This document shows positions 15,231 to 22,891 of a stretch of DNA of 50,803 bases, piece by piece. Numbering within the stretch: the stretch's first letter is position 1; every line of letters begins with the position of its first letter. The translations under genes and the position numbers were made by a program. The stretch is from Clostridia bacterium. Its GTDB lineage: Bacteria; Bacillota; Clostridia; Oscillospirales; Acutalibacteraceae. The stretch lies in NCBI GenBank assembly GCA_024692685.1, contig JAILMJ010000025.1:1-50803 (forward strand), in the 5' to 3' direction. The notes beneath the pieces are model-generated. The model saw only the letters and a program-made list of their open reading frames with translations, was not told the origin of the DNA and did no database searches.

Positions 15231-16553
15231 TTACAGTCTCCAGAAACGCATACCTGATGCTTTTAATTCATCAATCCGATAAAGACTCTTGACGTCGAGA
15301 AGTACCTTCTCCGCATCAGGAATATCCTTAAACTTTTCTTTAATCTGCATCATTGACATTCCTCTGAACTCATTATGACCGACAGCAATAATCAAACAGT
15401 CGGCCTTGGGAAGACTGTCAAAGTCAACAAGTTTAACCCCGTATTCCTTTTCAGCCACCTCTTTATCTGCCCATGGATCGGAAACGTAGGGTGTAATATT
15501 ATATTCTTTAAGGCGGTTTATTATGTCAACTATTTTGCTGTTTCTTGTATCAGGACAATTCTCTTTAAAAGTGATGCCCCAGATAACAACAGTTGCCTTT
15601 TTGGGAGCTAATCCGGCCTCTATCATCTGCTTGATAGCGGCATCGGCGACATAAGCACCGACACTGTCATTAACTTTACGACCGTTCAATATAATCTGAC
15701 TGTGGTATCCGAGCATTTCGGCCGCATTCGTAAGATAGTAAGGATCAACACCGATGCAATGACCGCCGACAAGACCGGGTTTAAATCCGAGAGCATTCCA
15801 TTTGGAATTCATACCGAATAAAACCTCATCGGTATCAATCCCCATTTTGTCACAAATCATTGCGACTTCATTCATAAAGGCTATATTTATATCTCTCTGG
15901 CTGTTTTCTACAACCTTTACAGCTTCGGCAGTTTTAATTGTGGATACAGGTACAGTGCCGGCTTTGATTACGATATCATAAACCTTTTTTATTTCAGCCA
16001 GCGATTCCTCGTCCATACCCGATATTACCTTTCGAATTGAAGTAAGAGTATGAACCCTGTCACCGGGATTGATTCTTTCAGGTGAATAGCCTATTTTCCA
16101 GTCTATACCGCATTTAAGTCCGGATTCCTTTTCAATAATGGGTACGCAGATATCCTCCGTAACGCCCGGATAAACAGTTGATTCAAAAACTACAATTGAA
16201 CCGGGAGTAAGATTTTGACCGACAGTCTTTGAGGCGCCTTTTACCGGCCGCAAATCAGGTGTTGTGTCAGTGTTTATAGGAGTCGGAACGGCAACGATTA
16301 TAAACTTAGCTTCTTTTAATTTGGCCGGATCAGCTGTAAACTCAACCGTTGTATCTTTTATAGCCGGGCCTATCTCATTTGTCGAATCAATGCCGTTTGC
16401 ATATTCATTAATTCTTTTCTCATTTATATCGTAGCCGATAACCTTGATGTGCTTTGCAAATTCAACAGCAATTGGCATGCCTACATAACCAAGACCGACA
16501 AGAGCAAGTTTTTCCTTACCCGAAATTAATCCGTTATAAATATCATTAAACAT
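15231..16553 (-). CDS. wbpA: UDP-N-acetylglucosamine 6-dehydrogenase, WbpA/VipA type
   Basis: 440-residue nucleotide-sugar dehydrogenase. The N-terminal NAD domain has GLGYVGMPIAVEFAKH (20-35), the middle helix has VKVVENSQRDINIAFMNE with K213, and the catalytic cysteine is C266 in GGHCIGVDPYYLT. It oxidises the C6 hydroxyl of a UDP-HexNAc twice with NAD+. The WbpA/WbpO/TviB subgroup is indicated by the GGHCIGVDPYYLT and ILNGRKVNDSV segments; UDP-GlcNAc is inferred from its grouping with WbpB-, WbpD- and WbpE-like genes. GGAGG is 6-7 nt upstream and the gene follows wbpE by 16 nt. UDP-GalNAc (WbpO) or UDP-ManNAc (WecC) as substrate is possible. Confidence 0.85.
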   Translation of the reverse strand: MFNDIYNGLISGKEKLALVGLGYVGMPIAVEFAKHIKVIGYDINEKRINEYANGIDSTNEIGPAIKDTTVEFTADPAKLKEAKFIIVAVPTPINTDTTPDLRPVKGASKTVGQNLTPGSIVVFESTVYPGVTEDICVPIIEKESGLKCGIDWKIGYSPERINPGDRVHTLTSIRKVISGMDEESLAEIKKVYDIVIKAGTVPVSTIKTAEAVKVVENSQRDINIAFMNEVAMICDKMGIDTDEVLFGMNSKWNALGFKPGLVGGHCIGVDPYYLTNAAEMLGYHSQIILNGRKVNDSVGAYVADAAIKQMIEAGLAPKKATVVIWGITFKENCPDTRNSKIVDIINRLKEYNITPYVSDPWADKEVAEKEYGVKLVDFDSLPKADCLIIAVGHNEFRGMSMMQIKEKFKDIPDAEKVLLDVKSLYRIDELKASGMRFWRL

Positions 16554-16569
16554 TTTTTAAGCCTCCGTT

Positions 16570-17724
16570 TTATTTAGCTGAATAGTTGTTAAGCTCCGTA
16601 CAAACGATATCAATTTCATCATCGTTGAGATAGGGATGCATTGGCAAACTTAATACAGTGTTACACAGTCTGACCGTAACAGGGCATTCAGACTTCTCAC
16701 TGACAGTACCTTTGAACGCACCTTGCAGATGCATTGGCTTTATGTAGTAAATCATTGCCGGAATACCGGACGATTTTAAAAAAGTCTGAAGTTCTTTTCT
16801 GTTTATGCTTTCAGGAAGCTGAATGGTATATTGAGCCCAGCTGCTGTAAAACTCATCAGGGACTTCCGGAAGTTTAAAAATTGTGCCTTTCAGTTTTTCG
16901 TTGTATCTTGATGCGACTTTATTTACTGCGTCAAGTTCTTTATTCTTAAAAGCATCAAATTTCGCAAGAAGAATTCCGGCCTGTAACGTATCAAGACGGC
17001 TGTTCATTCCGAGCCTTATATTGTTATACTTTGCGTTAGGGTCATCCGGATTGCTTGTATCTTTGCCGTGAACACAAATCGACCTGATGATGTTTGCCCA
17101 TTCATCATTGTCTGTGAATACGGCCCCTCCGTCTCCGTAACAGCCAAAAGGCTTTGCAGGGAAAAAAGAAGTTGTTGAAATATCGCCGAAACTGCATGCC
17201 TTTTTATCATTAATACTGCCGCCGAAGCCTTGTGCTCCGTCTTCAAGAAGCAGCAAATTGTATTCATCACAAATCTTTCTTATCTTAGGAAAGTCCGCGG
17301 GAAGGCCGAACAAATCAACCGCAACAACTGCCCTTGGCCGGTATTTTCCGGAAGACAAAACTCTGTTGATTGCCTCATCAAGTTTTTGAGGATCTATATT
17401 AAATGTGTTTTCATCAACATCAACATAAATAACTGCAGCGCCCTCACAAGCAGGGCACTCCCCTGATGAAAAGAAAGTAAAATCGGGAACAAACACCGCA
17501 TCTCCGGCTCCGATATTCCACGCCTTCATAGCGAGTGTAATAGCATCTGTACCGTTGGCACAGGTAATGCAGTGTTTAACACCGACATAATCGGCAAGTG
17601 TTTTTTCGAGTTCCTTAACCTTAGCGCCGTTAATAAACTGAGAAGATTCACAGACATCCGCTATTGCCTTATCTATGTCATCTTTTAGTAATTCATACTG
17701 TTTCTTTAAATCACGAAATTGCAT
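16570..17724 (-). CDS. wbpE: UDP-2-acetamido-2-deoxy-3-oxo-glucuronate aminotransferase, WbpE-like
   Basis: 384-residue PLP-dependent DegT/DnrJ/EryC1 aminotransferase. The Schiff-base lysine is K191 in SFFPAKPFGCYGDGGA, nearly the same as the SFFPSKPLGCYGDGGA I recall for Pseudomonas WbpE. The PLP-ring Asp is D162 in LEDGAQGFG, and NGTDA (57-61) binds the phosphate. SRLDTLQAGILLAK and LSLPMHPYL are further family segments. WbpE puts an amino group on C3 of the 3-keto sugar made by WbpB, using glutamate. It starts directly after the WbpD-like stop, with GAGG 9 nt upstream inside that gene. Confidence 0.88.
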   Translation of the reverse strand: MQFRDLKKQYELLKDDIDKAIADVCESSQFINGAKVKELEKTLADYVGVKHCITCANGTDAITLAMKAWNIGAGDAVFVPDFTFFSSGECPACEGAAVIYVDVDENTFNIDPQKLDEAINRVLSSGKYRPRAVVAVDLFGLPADFPKIRKICDEYNLLLLEDGAQGFGGSINDKKACSFGDISTTSFFPAKPFGCYGDGGAVFTDNDEWANIIRSICVHGKDTSNPDDPNAKYNNIRLGMNSRLDTLQAGILLAKFDAFKNKELDAVNKVASRYNEKLKGTIFKLPEVPDEFYSSWAQYTIQLPESINRKELQTFLKSSGIPAMIYYIKPMHLQGAFKGTVSEKSECPVTVRLCNTVLSLPMHPYLNDDEIDIVCTELNNYSAK

Positions 17725-18291
17725 TTATTTTACCTCAATCAGAGAATTATTTTTGAGAGTATACTTTTTTGCACAATCGGGACATTCCAGATTTGCGTCA
17801 AGAACCTGACCGCATTCGCACACCCAGCCGATACGTCTGGCAGGAACACCTGCCATCAATGCATGCGGCAAAACATCCTTTGTTACAACAGCGCCGGCAG
17901 CAATCGTAGCAAATTCTCCGATTTCATTACCGCATACGATTGTGCAATTCGCGCCTAAAGTAGCATCGTGACGGATTAAAGTTTTTTTATAACCCGCGCT
18001 TCCCTTCGGATATCTTGATCTGGGAGTAAGATCATTTGTGAACACCATTGAAGGTCCGCAAAAAACATTGTCTTCAAGTTCAACGCCTTCATAAACCGAA
18101 ACATTATTCTGAATCTTTACTCCGTTACCTATTTTAACGTTATTCGAAATGTTGACATTCTGGCCGAGTGAGCACTTCTGACCGATTTTGGCACCGGTCT
18201 GAATATGACAAAAATGCCATATTTTGGTACCCTCGCCTATTTCCGCACCTTCATCAATGAAACTGCTTTCATGAACGAAAAAATTACTCAT
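17725..18291 (-). CDS. wbpD: UDP-2-acetamido-3-amino-2,3-dideoxyglucuronate N-acetyltransferase, WbpD-like
   Basis: 188-residue left-handed beta-helix (hexapeptide repeat) acetyltransferase. Repeats run from ESSFIDEGAEIGEGTKIW to NCTIVCGNEIGEFATIAAGAVV, and the segments NNVSVYEGVELEDNVFCGPSMVFTN and MAGVPARRIGW are characteristic of WbpD/WlbB. It transfers acetyl from acetyl-CoA to the 3-amino group. The C-terminal tail has four cysteines (CECGQVLDANLECPDC) like a small zinc ribbon. ATG at 18291 is chosen; it begins one base after the WbpB-like stop. An in-frame TTG at 18300 is closer to an AAGGGA box and remains possible. Confidence 0.88.
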   Translation of the reverse strand: MSNFFVHESSFIDEGAEIGEGTKIWHFCHIQTGAKIGQKCSLGQNVNISNNVKIGNGVKIQNNVSVYEGVELEDNVFCGPSMVFTNDLTPRSRYPKGSAGYKKTLIRHDATLGANCTIVCGNEIGEFATIAAGAVVTKDVLPHALMAGVPARRIGWVCECGQVLDANLECPDCAKKYTLKNNSLIEVK

Positions 18292-18292
18292 T

Positions 18293-19372
18293 TCAGTCAA
18301 AAATTCCCTTCATGTCAGTACTTGAAAAATCGGTAAGAGGAAGTTTAACGGTCATACCGGTTTTCATACTTTTATAAATTGACAAAATCATTTCTACGGC
18401 ATTTCTGCCTGCAACAGCATCAATATAAGGCTTTCTGTTACTATTTATCGCGTCGATTACATCGGCATAAAGCACAGAGTGTCCGTTTCCGTAAACATTG
18501 CTCGTCTGCTCTTTAAGTCCTTTTTTGCTTTCATCATCTTCTGTCTCATCGGAAAAATTCCAGACATCAATATTGTTTGTGCTGGTGCCGCCTATTTTGA
18601 CAGTTCCTTTTTCTCCGAAGATATAAAGAGTTTCTTCGAGATTCTTCGGGTAAACATTTGTGGTACCTTCGACTGTTGCTATTGCTCCGTTTTTAAACTG
18701 AACGACCGCCATACCAACATCCTCAACCTCAAGGTAGGGATGCTGCTGCCTTCTTGTAACGCCGTAAACACATTCAACTTCATCGCCGAACATCCAGCGA
18801 AGCAAATCTATTCCGTGAATGCATTGGTTCATCAGACATCCGCCGTCATCGGCCCAGGTACCGCGCCAGCTTGCCTGTTCATAATAATTGCTGTTCCTGT
18901 TCCACCTTACATTTATTGAACCGTGAGAAAGTTTTCCGAATCTGCCGGATTCAAGAGCCTTCCTCGCGCTCTGAACAGCAGGGTTAAACCTGTTTTGATG
19001 ACAGGCGCAAACCTTAACTCCTTTTTCAGCACTTCTTCGTACAATCTCATCGGCATCGGCCATATTCATGGCAATCGGCTTCTCTATTATCAGGTTTATT
19101 CCGTGATCAATACAGTAAAGCGCGATTTCAGCGTGAACACCGCTTGAAGTGGCTATTGCAATAAGTTCCAGTTCGGGATGCTCATCAATCATCAGTTTGT
19201 AATCGGTGTATCTCGCTACCGAATCCCTGTCCTTGTATTCGGTTTTGTCAAACAGAACATCAATATTTTCAGGAACAATATCACATGCAGCAACAAATTC
19301 AAGATTGTTGTTAACTACAGAAATTACATGATTAACGGCAATCCTGCCGCATCCGATAAGTGCGTATTTCAT
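18293..19372 (-). CDS. wbpB: UDP-GlcNAc-uronate 3-dehydrogenase, WbpB/WlbA-like (Gfo/Idh/MocA)
   Basis: 359-residue NAD-dependent oxidoreductase. The Rossmann motif is ALIGCGRIAVNH (4-15), the EKP motif is IIEKPIA near residue 97, and the catalytic region is CLMNQCIHGIDLLRWMFG. It is closest to the WlbA/WbpB group, which oxidises C3 of UDP-GlcNAcA; the alternative is another sugar dehydrogenase of this superfamily. Its position directly before WbpD-, WbpE- and WbpA-like genes makes the WbpB role likely. AAGGAA lies 8 nt before the ATG. A 132-nt gap separates it from the upstream glycosyltransferase; I see no gene, promoter or terminator in that gap. Confidence 0.82.
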   Translation of the reverse strand: MKYALIGCGRIAVNHVISVVNNNLEFVAACDIVPENIDVLFDKTEYKDRDSVARYTDYKLMIDEHPELELIAIATSSGVHAEIALYCIDHGINLIIEKPIAMNMADADEIVRRSAEKGVKVCACHQNRFNPAVQSARKALESGRFGKLSHGSINVRWNRNSNYYEQASWRGTWADDGGCLMNQCIHGIDLLRWMFGDEVECVYGVTRRQQHPYLEVEDVGMAVVQFKNGAIATVEGTTNVYPKNLEETLYIFGEKGTVKIGGTSTNNIDVWNFSDETEDDESKKGLKEQTSNVYGNGHSVLYADVIDAINSNRKPYIDAVAGRNAVEMILSIYKSMKTGMTVKLPLTDFSSTDMKGIFD

Positions 19373-19504
19373 ACTATCTTCCTTTCAAGAAATGCATCTG
19401 AAATGCCGGAAAGACCTATTCGCAGCGTAAACAACTGCCTTTTCAGTTCTGAGTGCTGCACTGCAAGAGAAATCTATCAAAGCTTAAACGGCTGTCCGAT
19501 GTAA

Positions 19505-20737
19505 TTATTCGGAAGTCTTGCTTCTCTGAATAACTTCAAGCAAGCGTTCGGTAAGATATTTGAAGTCATAATTCTCGGCAACACTTCTGATATGCTCCGG
19601 ACTGATTGGATTTGATTTTAAAGTTTGGATTGCTTCAACAATTTCTCGGGGATCGGAAAATGCCTCCGAAATTCCGCAATTGTCATTTCTGACAACCGAA
19701 TATTTATTACTTTCACCGGAAATAACCGGATGACCGCTTGCCAGATAATCAAACAGCTTATTCTGGCTACCTCCGAATCTTAAAACATCGTTATCCTTGC
19801 AGTCAAGAATATTCAAGTCACATTTTGATAAAATGTACGGAATATACTTCTTTTCAACAAAGCCTTTAATTCTTACATTGGAATATCCGTTCTCGCGACA
19901 TATATTTCTTAATCTATCTTCATAATCGCCTTTTCCGTAAATTAGGAACCTGTAATTCTCAAATTCTGCGCCCTGCATCAGTTTTATGGCGTCCATAAGC
20001 GCAAAAATCTGTTCGTTTGCTTTTCTGAGTGAACCAGTATAAACAATTTTATATGTATCCGGATCGTCAAGGTCCTCATCTGGAAAAGAATACTTAACAA
20101 CATTTTCGTCAAACGCTTCAAGGTCAACACCGTTGTTAATAAAAAAGACTTTATCTCTTGGGATGGATTTTTCCCAATGCTGTTCCACAATGTAATCGTA
20201 GCCGCCGCCCATTGTGAAAACAATTGAGTCAGCTTTCTTATAAATCCATTTTTCCAGGCGCCTAAGGATAAGCACAACAGGATTTTTCGGCCCAGCAATT
20301 CCGTATTCAATCAAACTTTCAGGCCACAAATCCGCAATTTCAGCCACTCCTGTGCACTTGTATTTCTTTGATAATCTGATTCCCATTGCGCAGGGCATCG
20401 GAGGCATTGATGTTGCAACAATTGCGTCAGGACGGTCATACCGCTTACATATTCCGGGCAACTTCATTGCAAATTCAAGCATATTTATTACCCTGCTGAT
20501 TCCATTTCCCTGATATCCTCTGCATCGGATTAATACATATCTGACTCCGTCATCGGTCATTTCTCTGATTTCCGATTTATCGGTAATAAGATTCAAGTCT
20601 GAATTGTGAACGGTACTTGCTGCGAAAATAGTTACCTCATGACCCATACGCATCAAATACTTAGCAAAGTTTTTCTGTCTTGCCAGAGGATAATACTGTG
20701 GCGGAACTGCATAATGATTAATTAACCAAATTTTCAT
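19505..20737 (-). CDS. GT4-family glycosyltransferase, WbuB-like
   Basis: 410-residue cytoplasmic GT-B glycosyltransferase. The N-terminal domain begins MKIWLINHYAVPPQYYPLARQ, as in WbuB-type enzymes, with GVAEIADLWPESL near residue 133. The C-terminal domain has YKIVYTGSLRKANEQ, FLIYGKGDYEDRL, and LRFGGSQNKLFDYLASGHPVI. WbuB-like enzymes commonly add the second sugar of the repeat unit after the priming transferase, and the gene follows the priming-transferase gene by 22 nt. AGGAG precedes the ATG. The donor is not determinable. Confidence 0.85.
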   Translation of the reverse strand: MKIWLINHYAVPPQYYPLARQKNFAKYLMRMGHEVTIFAASTVHNSDLNLITDKSEIREMTDDGVRYVLIRCRGYQGNGISRVINMLEFAMKLPGICKRYDRPDAIVATSMPPMPCAMGIRLSKKYKCTGVAEIADLWPESLIEYGIAGPKNPVVLILRRLEKWIYKKADSIVFTMGGGYDYIVEQHWEKSIPRDKVFFINNGVDLEAFDENVVKYSFPDEDLDDPDTYKIVYTGSLRKANEQIFALMDAIKLMQGAEFENYRFLIYGKGDYEDRLRNICRENGYSNVRIKGFVEKKYIPYILSKCDLNILDCKDNDVLRFGGSQNKLFDYLASGHPVISGESNKYSVVRNDNCGISEAFSDPREIVEAIQTLKSNPISPEHIRSVAENYDFKYLTERLLEVIQRSKTSE

Positions 20738-20759
20738 TTCTTTCTCCTGAAAAATTCAA

Positions 20760-21455
20760 TCAGTTATAATTCTTGCCGAGCACTGCATATACAGTACGGA
20801 AAATAGTCAGAATCTCCCTGAGAAACCTGAACCTTCTGACAGATTCAAGATTCCATTCCATCTTCTTCGGGAGCACTTTTTCCAAATATACACTGTCCAC
20901 ATCCTGAGTGGCGGAAAGCAGCTTATCTTCATCCTTAAACCTGATACTTGCCTCAGATGTAATACCGGCCGGCATAAGCAGTGTGGCATAGTACTCATCT
21001 TTATATTTTTCCACATATTTAACTGCTTCGGGCCTTGTGCCGACAAAACTCATATCGCCGCAGATAACGTCAAAAATCTGCGGTAATTCATCAAGGCGCA
21101 GTTTTCTGAGTTTTTTTCCCATCTTGGTAATTCTCGGATCCTCTCCGACTGTAACAGCGGAACCTATCTTATCAGCATTAACCACCATAGTACGAAATTT
21201 ATGAATTCTGAACTGCTTGCCGTATTTCGTAACCCTGAGCTGTCTGTAAAAAACGGGACCGCGGTCCTCACACTTGATCAGAAAGGCAATTAAAGCCATG
21301 GGAACAGACAAAAATACAAGAAGAATCAAAGCGCAAACAAGATCAAAGACTCTCTTCAGAAACAACTGTCCCCTTTTTTTATTAAGTATATCCCAATAAG
21401 GTTTTACTTTTTCGTTTTTCATAAAAGCGGGAAGATCTTCCCAGTGTCTGAGCAT
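20760..21455 (-). CDS. Priming sugar-phosphate transferase (bacterial sugar transferase family)
   Basis: 231-residue monotopic phosphoglycosyl transferase. A hydrophobic re-entrant segment (VFDLVCALILLVFLSVPMALIAFLI, about 37-61) is followed by the catalytic core: CEDRGPVFYRQ with the catalytic Asp-Glu pair as ED, KFRTM, LRKLRLDELPQIFDVICGDMSFVGTRPEA. It transfers a sugar 1-phosphate from a UDP-sugar to undecaprenyl phosphate at the inner face of the membrane and so starts repeat-unit synthesis. An extra 35-residue N-terminus precedes the family core. ATG at 21455 has GGAGG spaced 8 nt; an adjacent in-frame TTG is less well placed. Confidence 0.9.
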   Translation of the reverse strand: MLRHWEDLPAFMKNEKVKPYWDILNKKRGQLFLKRVFDLVCALILLVFLSVPMALIAFLIKCEDRGPVFYRQLRVTKYGKQFRIHKFRTMVVNADKIGSAVTVGEDPRITKMGKKLRKLRLDELPQIFDVICGDMSFVGTRPEAVKYVEKYKDEYYATLLMPAGITSEASIRFKDEDKLLSATQDVDSVYLEKVLPKKMEWNLESVRRFRFLREILTIFRTVYAVLGKNYN

Positions 21456-21475
21456 CAAGTCATCCTCCCGGTTAA

Positions 21476-22864
21476 TTAACCGATAATCATTTTAATTGCT
21501 TCTTTAAACACGGCAATCACATACTCGACGTCATCATCGCTGAGCAGGGTATGAAGCGGCAAAGAAATAAGATTCTTATAATAATCATACGAATTGGGGT
21601 AAAGTCCAATACCGCCGCTTATATCTTTATACGCGGTCATCATAGGCAAAGGTTTATAATGAACATTTGTAAAAACTCCGGCCTCGGCCATAAAAGTAAT
21701 TATATTATTTCTCTGTTCCTCAGTTATACCGGGGATGCGAGTAAGATAAAGGTGACCGCAACTGTCAATACCGATGGTGTGATGATTCAGATGTCCAATA
21801 CCTAAATCATCACAGGCGGCGTCGTACATACCGATAATCTCTTTCCTTCTTGAGAGAAGTCCCTTGTATCTGTCCAACTGTCTAAGCCCTATGGATGCAG
21901 TTATATCGGTCATATTACACTTATACCACGGGCCGATAATATCATATTCCCATGCACCTGCTTTTGTCTTGGCGAGCGCATCTTTATTCTGACCGTGCAA
22001 GGACAAAAGCTGATAGAATTTATATATTTCGGCATTATCAATACCGGGTATCGTTTTCCATACGGAAGCTCCGCCTTCTGCCGTTGTAAAATTTTTGACG
22101 GCATGAAAAGAAAAGCTCGAAAAATCGGCTATCGACCCGCAATACTTTTTTTCTCCGTCAAAGACACGACAGGAACCGAGACTGTGAGCGCAATCGGCAA
22201 CAACAGCAACCCTGCCTAAAGCCTTTTGAATACGCGAAGAAAGATTATCCAGCGGATTATCGTGAACATCCATAGGAGTAAAAAGATTTTTTCTGCTTTC
22301 TGCAATTTCGTAAATCCGATTGTAATCACAAATGATTCCGCACAAATCAACGGCAATAATCGCCTTTGTTTTTTCGGTAATTGCAGCCTCAAGTTTCTCA
22401 TAATCCATCTCAGGAATATGGGTGACCGGATCACCGTCTTTCTGAACGTCAACAAAAACGAGCTTTGCCCCGCAATGAACCGCAGCAGAAGCGGATGCGG
22501 TATATGTGTAAGCAGGAACAATTACTTCGTCACCATCGCGGATACCGAGAATCCTCAAATTCAGTTCTTCTGCAGCAGTTGCGGAATTGAGACAAACAAC
22601 CCGGTTGCTGTATCTGCTAACTGCATCCTGAGTTGTACAATCAATATTCGTTTCTCCGCTTTCAATGTATGCAGCCAGCCGGCGTTCAAGCAGTTTTGTG
22701 CGCGGACCGGTTGTAATCCAACCGGATTCTATAGCCGCAGTAACTTCGTCAATTTCAGCCTGCCCGACATCAGGAGGGCTGAAAGGAACTGTTCTCTTTT
22801 TCATTGACTCTGTAAAACAGGTCGGCTTTTCCTCACCGACAGAAAAATTGCATTTATTATCCAT
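21476..22864 (-). CDS. DegT/DnrJ/EryC1 aminotransferase, long form
   Basis: 462-residue PLP-dependent sugar aminotransferase, about 80 residues longer than usual because of a region near residues 70-90 and an insert at 190-215. The N-terminal half has PFSPPDVGQAEIDEV and SGWITTGP, typical of UDP-4-keto-6-deoxy sugar aminotransferases (PglE/PseC/ArnB). PLP-binding D224 is in VADCAHSLG and the Schiff-base lysine is K257 in SFHAVKNFTTAEGG. It would make a 4-amino-sugar nucleotide, but no 4,6-dehydratase is visible in the window, so its substrate must come from elsewhere. AGAGGA lies upstream of the first ATG; a second in-frame Met at residue 21 is possible. Confidence 0.83.
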   Translation of the reverse strand: MDNKCNFSVGEEKPTCFTESMKKRTVPFSPPDVGQAEIDEVTAAIESGWITTGPRTKLLERRLAAYIESGETNIDCTTQDAVSRYSNRVVCLNSATAAEELNLRILGIRDGDEVIVPAYTYTASASAAVHCGAKLVFVDVQKDGDPVTHIPEMDYEKLEAAITEKTKAIIAVDLCGIICDYNRIYEIAESRKNLFTPMDVHDNPLDNLSSRIQKALGRVAVVADCAHSLGSCRVFDGEKKYCGSIADFSSFSFHAVKNFTTAEGGASVWKTIPGIDNAEIYKFYQLLSLHGQNKDALAKTKAGAWEYDIIGPWYKCNMTDITASIGLRQLDRYKGLLSRRKEIIGMYDAACDDLGIGHLNHHTIGIDSCGHLYLTRIPGITEEQRNNIITFMAEAGVFTNVHYKPLPMMTAYKDISGGIGLYPNSYDYYKNLISLPLHTLLSDDDVEYVIAVFKEAIKMIIG

Positions 22865-22891
22865 GGTTAATCCTCTTGCAAAATCAGTTTA

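Noticed and set aside
19373..19504. 132-nt gap inside the otherwise tight polysaccharide operon
   Set aside because: I looked for a small gene, promoter or hairpin and found none convincing. It may be a decayed gene remnant, but nothing in it can be assigned.
22226..22807. 193-codon open frame antisense to the DegT aminotransferase
   Set aside because: The aminotransferase frame carries the PLP lysine and family motifs; the antisense frame is Asn/Cys/Ser-rich with no start signal.
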